A stretch of DNA of 26,191 nt. It comes from CAZYPU01 sp049642705 (GTDB lineage Bacteria > Omnitrophota > Gorgyraeia > JABMRN01 > RBG-13-46-9). The notes beneath the pieces are model-generated. The model saw nothing but the letters and a program-made list of their open reading frames with translations, was not told the DNA's origin and did no database searches. A program made the translations under genes and the position numbers. Shown in pieces: positions 7,608 through 15,133 of the stretch. Each line of letters starts with the position of its first letter. The first letter of the stretch is position 1. Where the stretch lies: NCBI GenBank assembly GCA_049642705.1, contig JBARPB010000023.1, positions 1 through 26,191 on the forward strand, written 5' to 3'.

Positions 7608-7874
7608 ATGGATCGGCCTACGAGAAGAGAGACGGAAAAGGTACCGATTATAGCGCCGCTTAAGGTCATCACTCATAAGACGATCAATAAGCGGTTCGGC
7701 TGGTGGTCGGCGGTGGTTCTCCTGGAAAGCTACGGGAGAAAACAGGTATGCTTCTATCTCTGGCAGAAAAGGGATGAGAGGTGGAAGAGGAAGCAGAAGT
7801 TCGCCATACACTCGCAGGAAGACTGGGAACTTATCACTGACGCCACAAACGGCATGATTGATGAGCTGACTTAA
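7608..7874 (+). CDS. Conserved-looking hypothetical protein, 88 aa
   Basis: I do not recognise this family. The protein is basic and rich in aromatic residues (RFGWWSAVVLLESYGRKQVCFYLWQKRDERW), has no signal peptide or membrane helix, and probably forms a compact alpha/beta fold. A near-perfect Shine-Dalgarno sequence, AAGGAGG, lies about 6 bases before the ATG, which supports it as a real gene. It follows the winged-helix gene by 12 bases and seems to close the TPR-exbB operon; 35 bases separate it from the next gene. Confidence 0.65.
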   Translation: MDRPTRRETEKVPIIAPLKVITHKTINKRFGWWSAVVLLESYGRKQVCFYLWQKRDERWKRKQKFAIHSQEDWELITDATNGMIDELT

Positions 7875-7909
7875 TCCAGGATTAAGGATTAAGCTATAAG
7901 CAAGAAAAA

Positions 7910-8818
7910 GTGAAGACGAGGATTGTCTACACGGATAGATACTATATTGACATCGGTGCTCACGTATTCCCTACGGCGAAATACAGGCTAATAAAGAAAA
8001 GGCTTTCGCAGGATTTAGGCATCGTAAACAAGATTGCTTTTGTCGAACCGGACATGGCCTCCGAGAGGGACATCCTGCGCGTTCATGAGAGGCGCTACCT
8101 CGAGAAGCTGAAACACGGAAAACTGTCCTTAGCGGAAATACTGACGCTGGAGATGCCGTATTCGAAAGAATTGGTAGAGGGCGCGGTACTCTGTTGCGGC
8201 GGGACCATACGCGCCTCGGAGATAGCGTTAGAGGACGGCCTTGGCATACACCTCGGCGGCGGCTTTCACCACGCCTTTCCGAACCACGGCGAGGGCTTCT
8301 GCGTGTTGAACGATATAGCGGTCGCCGTAAGGAAACTCATAGACGAGAAAAACGCGAAAAAAGCGCTTATAATCGATTGCGACCTGCACCAGGGAAACGG
8401 CACCGCATACACATTCAGGGATGATAAAAACGTTTTTACTTTTTCCATTCATCAGGAAAATAATTATCCCTTTCACAAGCCAAAGAGCAATATGGACATA
8501 GGACTTCTTGACAGGACAAAGAACAAGGAGTACCTGGCCGAGCTGGAGAGGAACATACCGAGAATAATTTCCGATTTTAAACCGGACTTTATCATGTACG
8601 TAGCCGGCGCAGATCCTTACGAACACGACCAGATAGGGAATCTCGCCCTTACAACAGATGGGCTTGAAAAAAGGGATTCTTTTGTTTATAACCAGGCGAA
8701 AAATTACCAGATCCCGATAGCGGTGGTGTTGGCGGGCGGGTATGCGGTTAATCAGGAGGATACGGTTACGATTCAGTATAATACGGTAAGAGGAGCGGTG
8801 GAGACGTTCAATGCGTAA
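7910..8818 (+). CDS. Histone deacetylase family (AcuC/HdaH-like) zinc hydrolase
   Basis: This 302-residue protein matches the arginase/deacetylase fold of class I/II HDAC relatives, which in bacteria remove acetyl groups from proteins or small amines. Seen: the His pair H120-H121 in GGGFHHAFPNHGEGFC, the zinc site D158 and H160 in IIDCDLHQGNGT together with D235 in AGADPYEHD, and the transition-state Tyr278 in LAGGYA. All catalytic residues are therefore present. The start is GTG at 7910; the ribosome site before it is weak (AAGCAAGAAAAA). The stop overlaps the start of the nitroreductase gene by 8 bases, so the two are translationally coupled. The substrate cannot be told from sequence. Confidence 0.9.
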   Translation: MKTRIVYTDRYYIDIGAHVFPTAKYRLIKKRLSQDLGIVNKIAFVEPDMASERDILRVHERRYLEKLKHGKLSLAEILTLEMPYSKELVEGAVLCCGGTIRASEIALEDGLGIHLGGGFHHAFPNHGEGFCVLNDIAVAVRKLIDEKNAKKALIIDCDLHQGNGTAYTFRDDKNVFTFSIHQENNYPFHKPKSNMDIGLLDRTKNKEYLAELERNIPRIISDFKPDFIMYVAGADPYEHDQIGNLALTTDGLEKRDSFVYNQAKNYQIPIAVVLAGGYAVNQEDTVTIQYNTVRGAVETFNA

Positions 8819-9473
8819 GAGGCTAAAACATTTTACAATAATTACTGTGTCTCTTTTATGTTTTAATTTTAGAGGAGAAGCGGCTGACATGAAAACGATA
8901 AAATTACCGAGGCCGAAGTTGAAAAGCGACATTTCATTAGAAGAGACTATTACTAAACGCCGCTCTGTAAGAAGTTATTCTCGCCGCGAGCTTACATTAA
9001 ACCAGATAGGCCAGCTTTTATGGGCCTGCCAGGGCATCACCGACTCAAGGCCCTTGAGGGCAGCGCCGTCGGCCGGAGCGTGTTACCCGCTCGAGGTATA
9101 CATTGCAAAAGAAGACGGTCTTTACAGGTATGTCCCGGAAGGCCACCTGATCGAAAAAAAATCAGATAGCGATTTAAGGAAAGAACTTGCACAGGCCTCA
9201 TGGGGACAGCGCTTCGTGGAAGAGGCGCCGGTTAACATTATTATATGCGCCGTTTACGAAAGGGTTACCTCGCGGTACGGAAAGCGCGGGATAAGGTATA
9301 CGGATATAGAGGTAGGGCATGCCGCGGAGAACGTGCACCTTGAGGCGGTTTCTCTCGGGCTTTCCTCCTGCCCCGTCGGCGCGTTTAACGATAAGGCTGT
9401 TTCGAAAATTCTGGATTTGCCAGATGGGGAAAAGCCGGTTTATATAATACCCGTAGGTTACGCGGAGGAATAA
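8811..9473 (+). CDS. SagB/ThcOx-type nitroreductase-family FMN oxidoreductase, probably exported
   Basis: This 220-residue protein has the nitroreductase fold: ITKRRSVRSYSRRELTLNQIGQLLWACQGIT (FMN contact at R-RS-R), the SagB-like APSAGACYPLEVYI, and EVGHAAENVHLEAVSLGLSSCPVGAF. Residues 1-25 look like a signal peptide (MRKRLKHF, hydrophobic TIITVSLLCF, then GEAAD). Export is unusual for a flavin enzyme that is normally cytosolic, so an alternative start at the in-frame ATG 8889, with GAGGAG a little upstream, must be kept open. The first ATG overlaps the end of the deacetylase-like gene. SagB relatives oxidise azoline rings in peptides or reduce small molecules; no cyclodehydratase or precursor peptide is visible here. 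Confidence 0.85.
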   Translation: MRKRLKHFTIITVSLLCFNFRGEAADMKTIKLPRPKLKSDISLEETITKRRSVRSYSRRELTLNQIGQLLWACQGITDSRPLRAAPSAGACYPLEVYIAKEDGLYRYVPEGHLIEKKSDSDLRKELAQASWGQRFVEEAPVNIIICAVYERVTSRYGKRGIRYTDIEVGHAAENVHLEAVSLGLSSCPVGAFNDKAVSKILDLPDGEKPVYIIPVGYAEE

Positions 9474-9479
9474 AATACC

Positions 9480-11375
9480 ATGGCTAATTTAATACCGTTC
9501 ACTTTTGCCATAAATTCCGTGGCGCTCCTTCTCATAGGGGCGTACATATATACCGTCGATAAAAAAAGCGCGCGAAATTCCATCTGGTTTGTTTACAATA
9601 TTTTATTCTGCGTCTGGAATTTCTGTATTTACAAGGCCCTGGATTCGGGCGTGAGCCTCGCGGCGCTTTACTGGTTCAGGACGTCGCTTGCGGCGCTAAT
9701 TTTCATGGTGCCGGTGTTCCTGCACTTTTTATCCATTTATTCGGATAGAGAGGTATTCAAAAAGCAGATCCTGGGCAAGGTGTATATCATATCGTTACTT
9801 TTCTTCACGGCATCCTTTGTCCTTCCGGGCGAATTTATAAAAGGCATCGCAGAAGGCCGTTATTTTAGGTACATAACAGTTCCGGGGTTTGCCTTTAATA
9901 TTTTTACCTTTGTATGCGCGGGTTTTATTTTCTGCGGGTTTTATTACCTCTTGCATTCGGCGAAATTGTATATGGGTTTCAAGCGGAATCAGAGGATGTG
10001 GATTTTCGCCGGCACGATCCTGGGGATGATGGCGCCGCTGGGTTTTTTCCTGGCTGTCTATAAAATAACATTTTTCCCGTTCGGCATATTTTTCATAATA
10101 CCGTATCTCGCCATAGTAAGCTACACGATACTGAAGCACCACGTGTACGAAATGGATGTCGTTATTAACCAGACAGTCATCTTGTCTTATTTCACGCTTT
10201 TTGTCCTGCTCATACACATGTTTATAGTGCACGTGTTGCACAGGATGGTAGGGGTGGACTATTTTACCGCTTCGATTATTTCGGGGGGCGTCGTATTGGT
10301 CAATCTTTTATTCACGGCGCATTACGCGGGTCTTCTGAAACTGAGCAAGATCACCGACCGCATCGTATACGAGAAGAAAGTCAAGTATTATAAATTCCTG
10401 GAGAACTTCAGCTCTATCGCCGATGAAATAACCGACCTCGGTGAGATTTCACATTATATCCTGGATTCCCTGGCGGATACGGTAGGCATAAAAAGCGCCA
10501 CCCTTTATCTTTACGAGGAAGATGCCGCCGAATTCGAACTATTTGCCTCCAGGGGTGTGGATACGGAAAGCCTGGGGGGAATAAAAAAGATTTCGATCGC
10601 AAGCCCTTTTGTAAATTTTTTGCGGAACGAAAACATCTATGTAGCAAGCGAGAGCGGCGATTTCTCCGAGGATTACAACCTCGAGGAGATCAAAAAGTCC
10701 TTTGACAAAATTAACGTGCGGCTTACCATACCCCTTTATTATAGCCTGCCGCTTTACCACAAGAGGGATATGGTAGGCTTCCTGAACCTGGGAGACAAAA
10801 CCGACTCAACACCCTATACCAAAGAAGATATAGACATAGTGAACGCCTTCGGAAGGCAGCTCAGCACCTGCATAGACAACGCCCAGCTTTATTCCCGGGC
10901 CATTATGGACGACCTCACGAAACTTTACAGGATAGGCTACCTTAACAGGCGGATCCAGGAGGAGATGGCAAGGTTTAGCCGCTACCACAGGCCGTTTTCT
11001 TTTATGCTCATGGATATAGATGATTTTAAAAAAGTAAACGATACATTTGGCCACCAGGTAGGTGATGAAGTATTGAAAAAAATCGGATATCTTATAAGAG
11101 CAAACGTAAGAAAAGTAGACATTGCCGCGCGCTACGGCGGAGAGGAATTCGGTGTTTTAATGCCCGAGACCACAAAGCCTAAAGCGTATGTCGCCGCCGA
11201 GCGGCTGAGGAAGCATATCGAGGAAGCATTCAGAAGGGACGAAAAACGTTTTAGCATTACCATAAGTATCGGCGTTTCCGATTACAGGGCCGGAATGGAA
11301 AAGTACCGGCTTATCAGGGAAGCCGACGAAGCGCTGTACGGGGCGAAACGTGCGGGGAAGAATAGGGTTTGTTAG
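9480..11375 (+). CDS. Membrane GAF-GGDEF diguanylate cyclase
   Basis: This 631-residue signalling enzyme makes cyclic di-GMP. The first about 275 residues form 8-9 membrane helices, like the 7TM sensor regions of some histidine kinases. Residues about 300-470 look like a GAF domain (SIADEITDLGEISHYILDSL, then FLNLGDKTDSTPYTKEDIDI...). Residues about 475-631 form the GGDEF domain with DDLTKLYRIGYL, the metal-binding MDIDDFKKVNDTFGH and the active-site GGEEF at 553-557. The inhibitory I-site RxxD is present at 544-547 (RKVD, exactly five residues before GGEEF), so product inhibition is expected. The ATG lies 11 bases after GGAGG, inside the end of the preceding gene, giving an apparent three-gene operon with the deacetylase-like and nitroreductase genes. 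Confidence 0.93.
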   Translation: MANLIPFTFAINSVALLLIGAYIYTVDKKSARNSIWFVYNILFCVWNFCIYKALDSGVSLAALYWFRTSLAALIFMVPVFLHFLSIYSDREVFKKQILGKVYIISLLFFTASFVLPGEFIKGIAEGRYFRYITVPGFAFNIFTFVCAGFIFCGFYYLLHSAKLYMGFKRNQRMWIFAGTILGMMAPLGFFLAVYKITFFPFGIFFIIPYLAIVSYTILKHHVYEMDVVINQTVILSYFTLFVLLIHMFIVHVLHRMVGVDYFTASIISGGVVLVNLLFTAHYAGLLKLSKITDRIVYEKKVKYYKFLENFSSIADEITDLGEISHYILDSLADTVGIKSATLYLYEEDAAEFELFASRGVDTESLGGIKKISIASPFVNFLRNENIYVASESGDFSEDYNLEEIKKSFDKINVRLTIPLYYSLPLYHKRDMVGFLNLGDKTDSTPYTKEDIDIVNAFGRQLSTCIDNAQLYSRAIMDDLTKLYRIGYLNRRIQEEMARFSRYHRPFSFMLMDIDDFKKVNDTFGHQVGDEVLKKIGYLIRANVRKVDIAARYGGEEFGVLMPETTKPKAYVAAERLRKHIEEAFRRDEKRFSITISIGVSDYRAGMEKYRLIREADEALYGAKRAGKNRVC

Positions 11376-11400
11376 ACGAAGACCGAAAATTTGGCCCTTC

Positions 11401-11443
11401 GGCAGTGGAAAATGCTCCTACTCGCCGCATTTTCTTCACTGCC
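11401..11443. repeat. Hairpin of the CCTTCGGCA...TGCCTCAGGAT family upstream of tRNA-Ala
   Basis: GGCAGTG (11401-11407) plus GAAAATGC (11408-11415) pair with GCATTTTC (11427-11434) and CACTGCC (11437-11443), with a TT bulge on the right arm. The flanks read CCCTTCGGCAGTG and CACTGCCTCAGGATC. The same frame (CCTTCGGCA...TGCCTCAGGAT) occurs as a hairpin in rnpB at 25794-25822. No T-run follows. Confidence 0.65.
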
Positions 11444-11451
11444 TCAGGATC

Positions 11452-11474
11452 AAAATTTCTTAAGGCGAAATTTT
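11452..11474 (+). other. A/T hairpin directly abutting the tRNA-Ala 5' end
   Basis: AAAATTTC (11452-11459), loop TTAAGGC, and GAAATTTT (11467-11474) form a perfect 8-bp inverted repeat whose last base is next to G1 of tRNA-Ala. An equivalent hairpin with an AAGGCA loop abuts tRNA-Val at 24025-24048. It could be part of the precursor leader seen by RNase P. Confidence 0.6.
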
Positions 11475-11550
11475 GGGCCGGTAGTTCAGTTGGGAGAACG
11501 CCTCGTTCGCAACGAGGAGGTCAGCGGTTCGAATCCGCTTCGGTCCACCA
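11475..11550 (+). tRNA. tRNA-Ala(CGC), CCA encoded
   Basis: A complete cloverleaf can be drawn: acceptor GGGCCGG with TCGGTCC, including the G3:U70 wobble pair that defines alanine tRNAs; D-stem GTTC/GAAC; anticodon stem CCTCG/CGAGG with loop TTCGCAA (anticodon CGC, reading GCG); and T-arm AGCGG-TTCGAAT-CCGCT. The discriminator is A, followed by an encoded CCA. Confidence 0.96.
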
Positions 11551-11590
11551 ATTTTTTGTGCAGGAAACTCCCGTCGGCTCCACTTTTAAA

Positions 11591-13051
11591 ATGAAAAAAC
11601 TACTTCTCACATCACTTATATTAGTTTTACTCACCGCGCCTTCCTCGGCGCAAGTGAAGCGCGCGGACCTGGCGGGGAGGTGGTATCCCGCCTCAAAAGA
11701 AGAACTCGAACTTGAACTCCGTTCTTACCTTGACGCTGTCGCCCCGCCCGAGATAAACGGCGAAATAATAGCCCTCATAGCGCCCCATGCCGGTTTTGTC
11801 TATTCGGGGCCTGTCGCGGCCTACGGTTTTAAGGCGATACAGAATCAGGACATCGAGACCGTTGTGGTGGTGGGTTTTAGCCACAGGAAACATTACGACT
11901 TCATCGCTGTCCTTGACGATGAGGGATTCAAGACGCCGCTTGGCACAGTCGAAATCGACAGGGAGATTACGAGTGAACTTATAAAAAAGAATCCGAAAAT
12001 CCACGCCTATCCCATAGCGTTTTCCGGGGAGAATTCCGTCGAAATGGAGATACCGTTTTTACAGATGGTGCTAAAGGATTTTAAAATAGTTTTAATCGCG
12101 ATGGGAAACCAGAGTTTCGAAAACTCGAGGATCCTCGGAAGGGCGCTCTACGAGGCGTTTAAAAAGAAAGACAAATTTTTATTTGTGGCAAGCACGGACT
12201 TAAGCCATTTCATGCATTACAAGAAGGCCGAAAGAACAGACCGTAAGACGATTTCGCTCATAAAAGATATGAATCCCGATAAGCTGTACCGGGAGAGCCT
12301 GGCGGAGGGCCACCACTTCATGTGCGGCTACGGGGCGGTCACGGCGACGATGATTGCCGCAAAGAAACTCGGCGCCAACAAAGTTAAGATACTTAAATAC
12401 GCCAATTCAGGCGACACCGCGGGTGATAAAAGCAGTGTAGTTGGATACCTGAGTGCCGCTATATTTAAATCAGAAATACAGAATCCAAAACAGGGGGACG
12501 GAAATATGCTGAATGAGGGACAAAAGAAAAAAATGCTAAAATTAGCACGTGATTCAATTACGCACTATTTAAAAACAGGAAAGCGGTTAGGGGTTAAAGA
12601 GGGCAACCCCGTTTTGAACAAGGAGATGGGGGCGTTTGTTACGCTCCATGAACACGGCCGCCTAAGGGGCTGCATAGGAAACATCGTAGGCCGGGGGCCC
12701 TTCTACCTCACCGTGCGGGATATGGCGGTGGAAGCGGCGACGGGCGACCCGAGATTCCCGCCCGTGACACTTGGCGAGATGAAGGATATAGACATCGAGA
12801 TATCGGCTCTTTCGCCCTTGGAAAAAATCGAAAATCCCGAAAAAATCGTTATGGGAAAACACGGTGTGATTGTAAGAAGCGGTTTTACGAGCGGCGTCTA
12901 TTTACCGCAGGTTGCTACCGAGACAGGGTGGAACCGCGAAGAGTTCATGAATTCACTCTGCGGCCAGAAAGCGGGCATGGCGGCCGACGCCTGGAAGAAA
13001 GGCAAGTGTGATATCTACATCTTTACGGCCGAAGTATTCAAGGAACACTAA
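11591..13051 (+). CDS. Fused MEMO1-like and AMMECR1-like protein (AmmeMemoRadiSam B+A), with signal peptide
   Basis: This is a 486-residue fusion. Residues 1-20 are a convincing signal peptide (MKKLLLTSLILVLLTAPSSA/Q). Residues 23-292 form a MEMO domain with the expected metal-site residues: H66 in IAPHAGFVYSGP, H98 in VGFSHRK, H206 in STDLSHF and C245 in GHHFMCGYGAVT. Residues about 308-486 are an AMMECR1 domain with the hallmark LRGCIG (358-363). In many prokaryotes these are separate AmmeMemoRadiSam A and B proteins that accompany a radical SAM enzyme; that third partner is not in this window. The ATG 41 bases after tRNA-Ala is chosen over the longer open frame because the latter runs through the tRNA. 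An internal ATG at 12506, preceded by GGGGGACGG, could also start the AMMECR1 domain alone. The reaction is not established. Confidence 0.88.
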   Translation: MKKLLLTSLILVLLTAPSSAQVKRADLAGRWYPASKEELELELRSYLDAVAPPEINGEIIALIAPHAGFVYSGPVAAYGFKAIQNQDIETVVVVGFSHRKHYDFIAVLDDEGFKTPLGTVEIDREITSELIKKNPKIHAYPIAFSGENSVEMEIPFLQMVLKDFKIVLIAMGNQSFENSRILGRALYEAFKKKDKFLFVASTDLSHFMHYKKAERTDRKTISLIKDMNPDKLYRESLAEGHHFMCGYGAVTATMIAAKKLGANKVKILKYANSGDTAGDKSSVVGYLSAAIFKSEIQNPKQGDGNMLNEGQKKKMLKLARDSITHYLKTGKRLGVKEGNPVLNKEMGAFVTLHEHGRLRGCIGNIVGRGPFYLTVRDMAVEAATGDPRFPPVTLGEMKDIDIEISALSPLEKIENPEKIVMGKHGVIVRSGFTSGVYLPQVATETGWNREEFMNSLCGQKAGMAADAWKKGKCDIYIFTAEVFKEH

Positions 13052-13053
13052 AC

Positions 13054-13785
13054 TTGTCCAGATTTTACGCGCCGAGAGAAAACGTTAAAGGCAGTTTGAT
13101 ATACATTGACGGCCAGGAGGCAAGGCACATTTTAAACGTAATGCGACTTAAGGAGAATGACAAAGTTATTGTCTTTGATGGCACGGGCAAAGAATATACC
13201 GGATTCATTAAGCAAACCAAGCCGAAATCGCTTACCGTAGAAATCATAAGCACGAAGGCGCCGAAACGCGAGGCGCTTCCTGAAATCACGCTTGCCCAGT
13301 CCATACCCAAAAAAGAAAAAATGGACTATATCGTTGAAAAAGCGACGGAACTCGGCGTGCGCAGCATAATTCCCCTTGTGAGCGAGAGAACAATCGTGAA
13401 ATTAGAAGAGGCGAGAGCGCTCGATAGGGTCCAGAGGTGGAAAAAAATCGCCAGAGAAGCTGCCAAGCAGTGCGGAAGACCGGACGTCCCCGAAATCGAG
13501 AACGTCCAGAAATTTTATAATACCGTTGATATCGTAAATAATTTTGATCTCGCCTTTATGCCATGCCTTTCCGAAGACGTAATCCCGCTTAAGGAGGCCG
13601 TAAAAGGCTTTGAGACAGGAAAGATCATCGTATTCATAGGGCCCGAAGGGGACTTCACTCCGGAAGAGATAAAAATGGCAAAGGATACGAGCTGCAAACT
13701 CGTTTCACTGGGCAACAGGGTCCTTAAAAGCGATACCGCCGGCCTTCTCGTCCTGTCGGTTTTAAACTATGAATTTTCCCGCTAA
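13054..13785 (+). CDS. rsmE: 16S rRNA (uracil1498-N3)-methyltransferase RsmE
   Basis: This 243-residue SPOUT-class enzyme methylates U1498 of 16S rRNA in the decoding centre, using SAM. Visible family motifs: the PUA-like N-terminal part with EARHILNVMRLKENDKV, then ITLAQSIPKKEKMDYIVEKATELGV, REAAKQCGR, the SAM-binding knot loop FIGPEGDF (usually GPEGGF) and the C-terminal LGNRVLKSDTAG. The start is TTG at 13054, directly after the preceding stop, with AAGGA about 9 bases upstream. Its end overlaps the mtaB start by 17 bases. Confidence 0.94.
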   Translation: MSRFYAPRENVKGSLIYIDGQEARHILNVMRLKENDKVIVFDGTGKEYTGFIKQTKPKSLTVEIISTKAPKREALPEITLAQSIPKKEKMDYIVEKATELGVRSIIPLVSERTIVKLEEARALDRVQRWKKIAREAAKQCGRPDVPEIENVQKFYNTVDIVNNFDLAFMPCLSEDVIPLKEAVKGFETGKIIVFIGPEGDFTPEEIKMAKDTSCKLVSLGNRVLKSDTAGLLVLSVLNYEFSR

Positions 13786-15097
13786 TAAGCCCACCTTTAC
13801 AATTAAAACCCTCGGCTGCAAGGTCAATCAATACGAAAGCCAGGCCATGCGCGAGGACCTCGTAGGGTGCGGATTTGCCGAAGAAACCGGCCGAGAAACA
13901 GCCGATTTTTTCATAATAAACTCGTGCACCGTCACCGGTAAGGCCGACAAGGATACGCGAAGCTTGATCCGCCACTTTCACAGAATAAATCCGAAAGGAA
14001 AAATCGTTGTAGCCGGATGTTACGCGGAACTTGACAGCGACCGAAAGGAACTTGCGGGTATAGCCGGCGTTGCGTATCTTGTGCGGAACAGGGAGAAGGG
14101 GAGGATAGCGGAGATATTGTCAATTTCGGGGACAGGTCTCGGGCTCGCGCGGGGACAGGTCTCATTATCAGGTGTAGTGTCACGAAGAGACCTGTCCCCG
14201 CCGAAGAGACCTATCCCCGCAGGAATCACGGACTTCAAAGATCGCAACCGTGCATTCGTCAAAATTCAGGACGGATGCGACCACAGGTGTTCCTACTGCA
14301 AGGTCAGCATTGTCCGGGGGCCCTCTAGAAGCAGGTGCCCTGAAGAGATTGTGAAGGAAGTGCGCTCGCTCGTAGAAAAAGGGTTCAAAGAGATTGTCCT
14401 GACCGGTGTCTCGCTCGGCGCGCATAAAAACCTGGCAGGCCTTATAAGCGAAATTTCGCGCCTCGAGGGCTCGTTCAGAATCCGGCTTAGCTCGATAGAG
14501 CCGGGATATGTTACGGACGCCCTTTTAGGCGCGATTAAATCGAACAGCAAGATGTGCAAGCATCTCCACATACCCCTTCAGTCCGGCGACGATAGAATCC
14601 TGCGCCTTATGAAAAGGCCGTACAATACAAAAAGATTCGCCGGGATTATTAAGAAAATCAGAAAACATATCCCGGATGCCGCAATCACAACGGACGTTCT
14701 CGTCGGCTTTCCCGGAGAGGACGAAAGACACTTTCGCAAGACGGTAAGATTTATAAAAAAGATAAGGCCCTCCCGAATGCACGTTTTTCCCTACTCAAGA
14801 CGAGAGGGAACGGCCGCGGCAAAACTCAGCCATAGTTTAAGTAAACAGGAAGTAAAAGAAAGGGTGAAGATTTTGACAGATTTGAGTAAGTACTTTTCGC
14901 TCGAATTCGCAAAACGCTTTATCGGCAAGCCCCAGGAAGTTCTTATCGAAAGCCAAAGAGACCGCTCCACCGGCCTCCTTACCGGATACACGGACAGGTA
15001 CGTCCGCGTCCTCACCGACGGCCCGGACTTGTTTAAAAATTGCCTGGTTTCGGTCAGATCAAGGTCGCCCTGCCTTGACAATACCCAAATAATATGA
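13769..15097 (+). CDS. mtaB: tRNA t6A37 C2-methylthiotransferase MtaB, carrying a REP-derived insert
   Basis: MtaB is a radical SAM methylthiotransferase that turns t6A into ms2t6A at tRNA position 37. The protein has 442 residues. The N-terminal UPF0004 domain contains the cluster cysteines C17 (TLGCKVNQYES), C53 (NSCTVTG) and C84 (VAGCYAEL). The radical SAM cluster is C170-x3-C174-x2-C177 (CDHRCSYC). RGPSRSRCPEEIVKEV, HIPLQSGDDRILRLMKRPY and VGFPGED are also typical, and a TRAM-like C-terminus follows. Residues about 120-150, in the linker between the domains, are encoded by four copies of a GGGGACAGGTCTC palindromic repeat that stays in frame without a stop codon. This segment (GTGLGLARGQVSLSG...) has no counterpart expected in the family. 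Catalytic residues are intact, so the enzyme is probably active. Confidence 0.93.
   Translation: MNFPANKPTFTIKTLGCKVNQYESQAMREDLVGCGFAEETGRETADFFIINSCTVTGKADKDTRSLIRHFHRINPKGKIVVAGCYAELDSDRKELAGIAGVAYLVRNREKGRIAEILSISGTGLGLARGQVSLSGVVSRRDLSPPKRPIPAGITDFKDRNRAFVKIQDGCDHRCSYCKVSIVRGPSRSRCPEEIVKEVRSLVEKGFKEIVLTGVSLGAHKNLAGLISEISRLEGSFRIRLSSIEPGYVTDALLGAIKSNSKMCKHLHIPLQSGDDRILRLMKRPYNTKRFAGIIKKIRKHIPDAAITTDVLVGFPGEDERHFRKTVRFIKKIRPSRMHVFPYSRREGTAAAKLSHSLSKQEVKERVKILTDLSKYFSLEFAKRFIGKPQEVLIESQRDRSTGLLTGYTDRYVRVLTDGPDLFKNCLVSVRSRSPCLDNTQII
14127..14218. repeat. REP-like palindrome, GGGGACAGGTCTC family (copy 2), in frame inside mtaB
   Basis: Four units are visible: CGGGGACAGGTCTCG (14127-14141), GGGGACAGGTCTC (14151-14163), the inverted GAGACCTGTCCCC (14187-14199) and the inverted GAGACCTATCCCC (14206-14218, one change). 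The core 14151-14199 is the reverse complement of 5330-5378, with 44 of 49 positions equal by hand alignment. Where copy 1 reads TTAA, this copy reads ACGA, which avoids a TAA codon in the mtaB frame. Confidence 0.9.
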
Positions 15098-15103
15098 TAT
15101 ACT
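15075..15103 (+). promoter_or_regulatory. Strong sigma70-type promoter for the cvpA-dnaG-rpoD run
   Basis: TTGACA (15075-15080), 17-bp spacer, TATACT (15098-15103). The mtaB stop codon lies in the spacer. The next gene starts about 30 bases downstream of the -10 box. Confidence 0.75.
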
Positions 15104-15133
15104 TTGTATCATTTTGTCAGAGGTGGTGGTCAG

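Noticed and set aside
9480..10300. Histidine kinase identity for the membrane sensor protein
   Set aside because: The membrane region resembles kinase 7TM sensors, but the C-terminus is a GGDEF domain with GGEEF and no kinase boxes.
11369..11590. Longer N-terminus for the MEMO-AMMECR1 protein
   Set aside because: The open frame runs through tRNA-Ala; the ATG at 11591 begins with a clear signal peptide.
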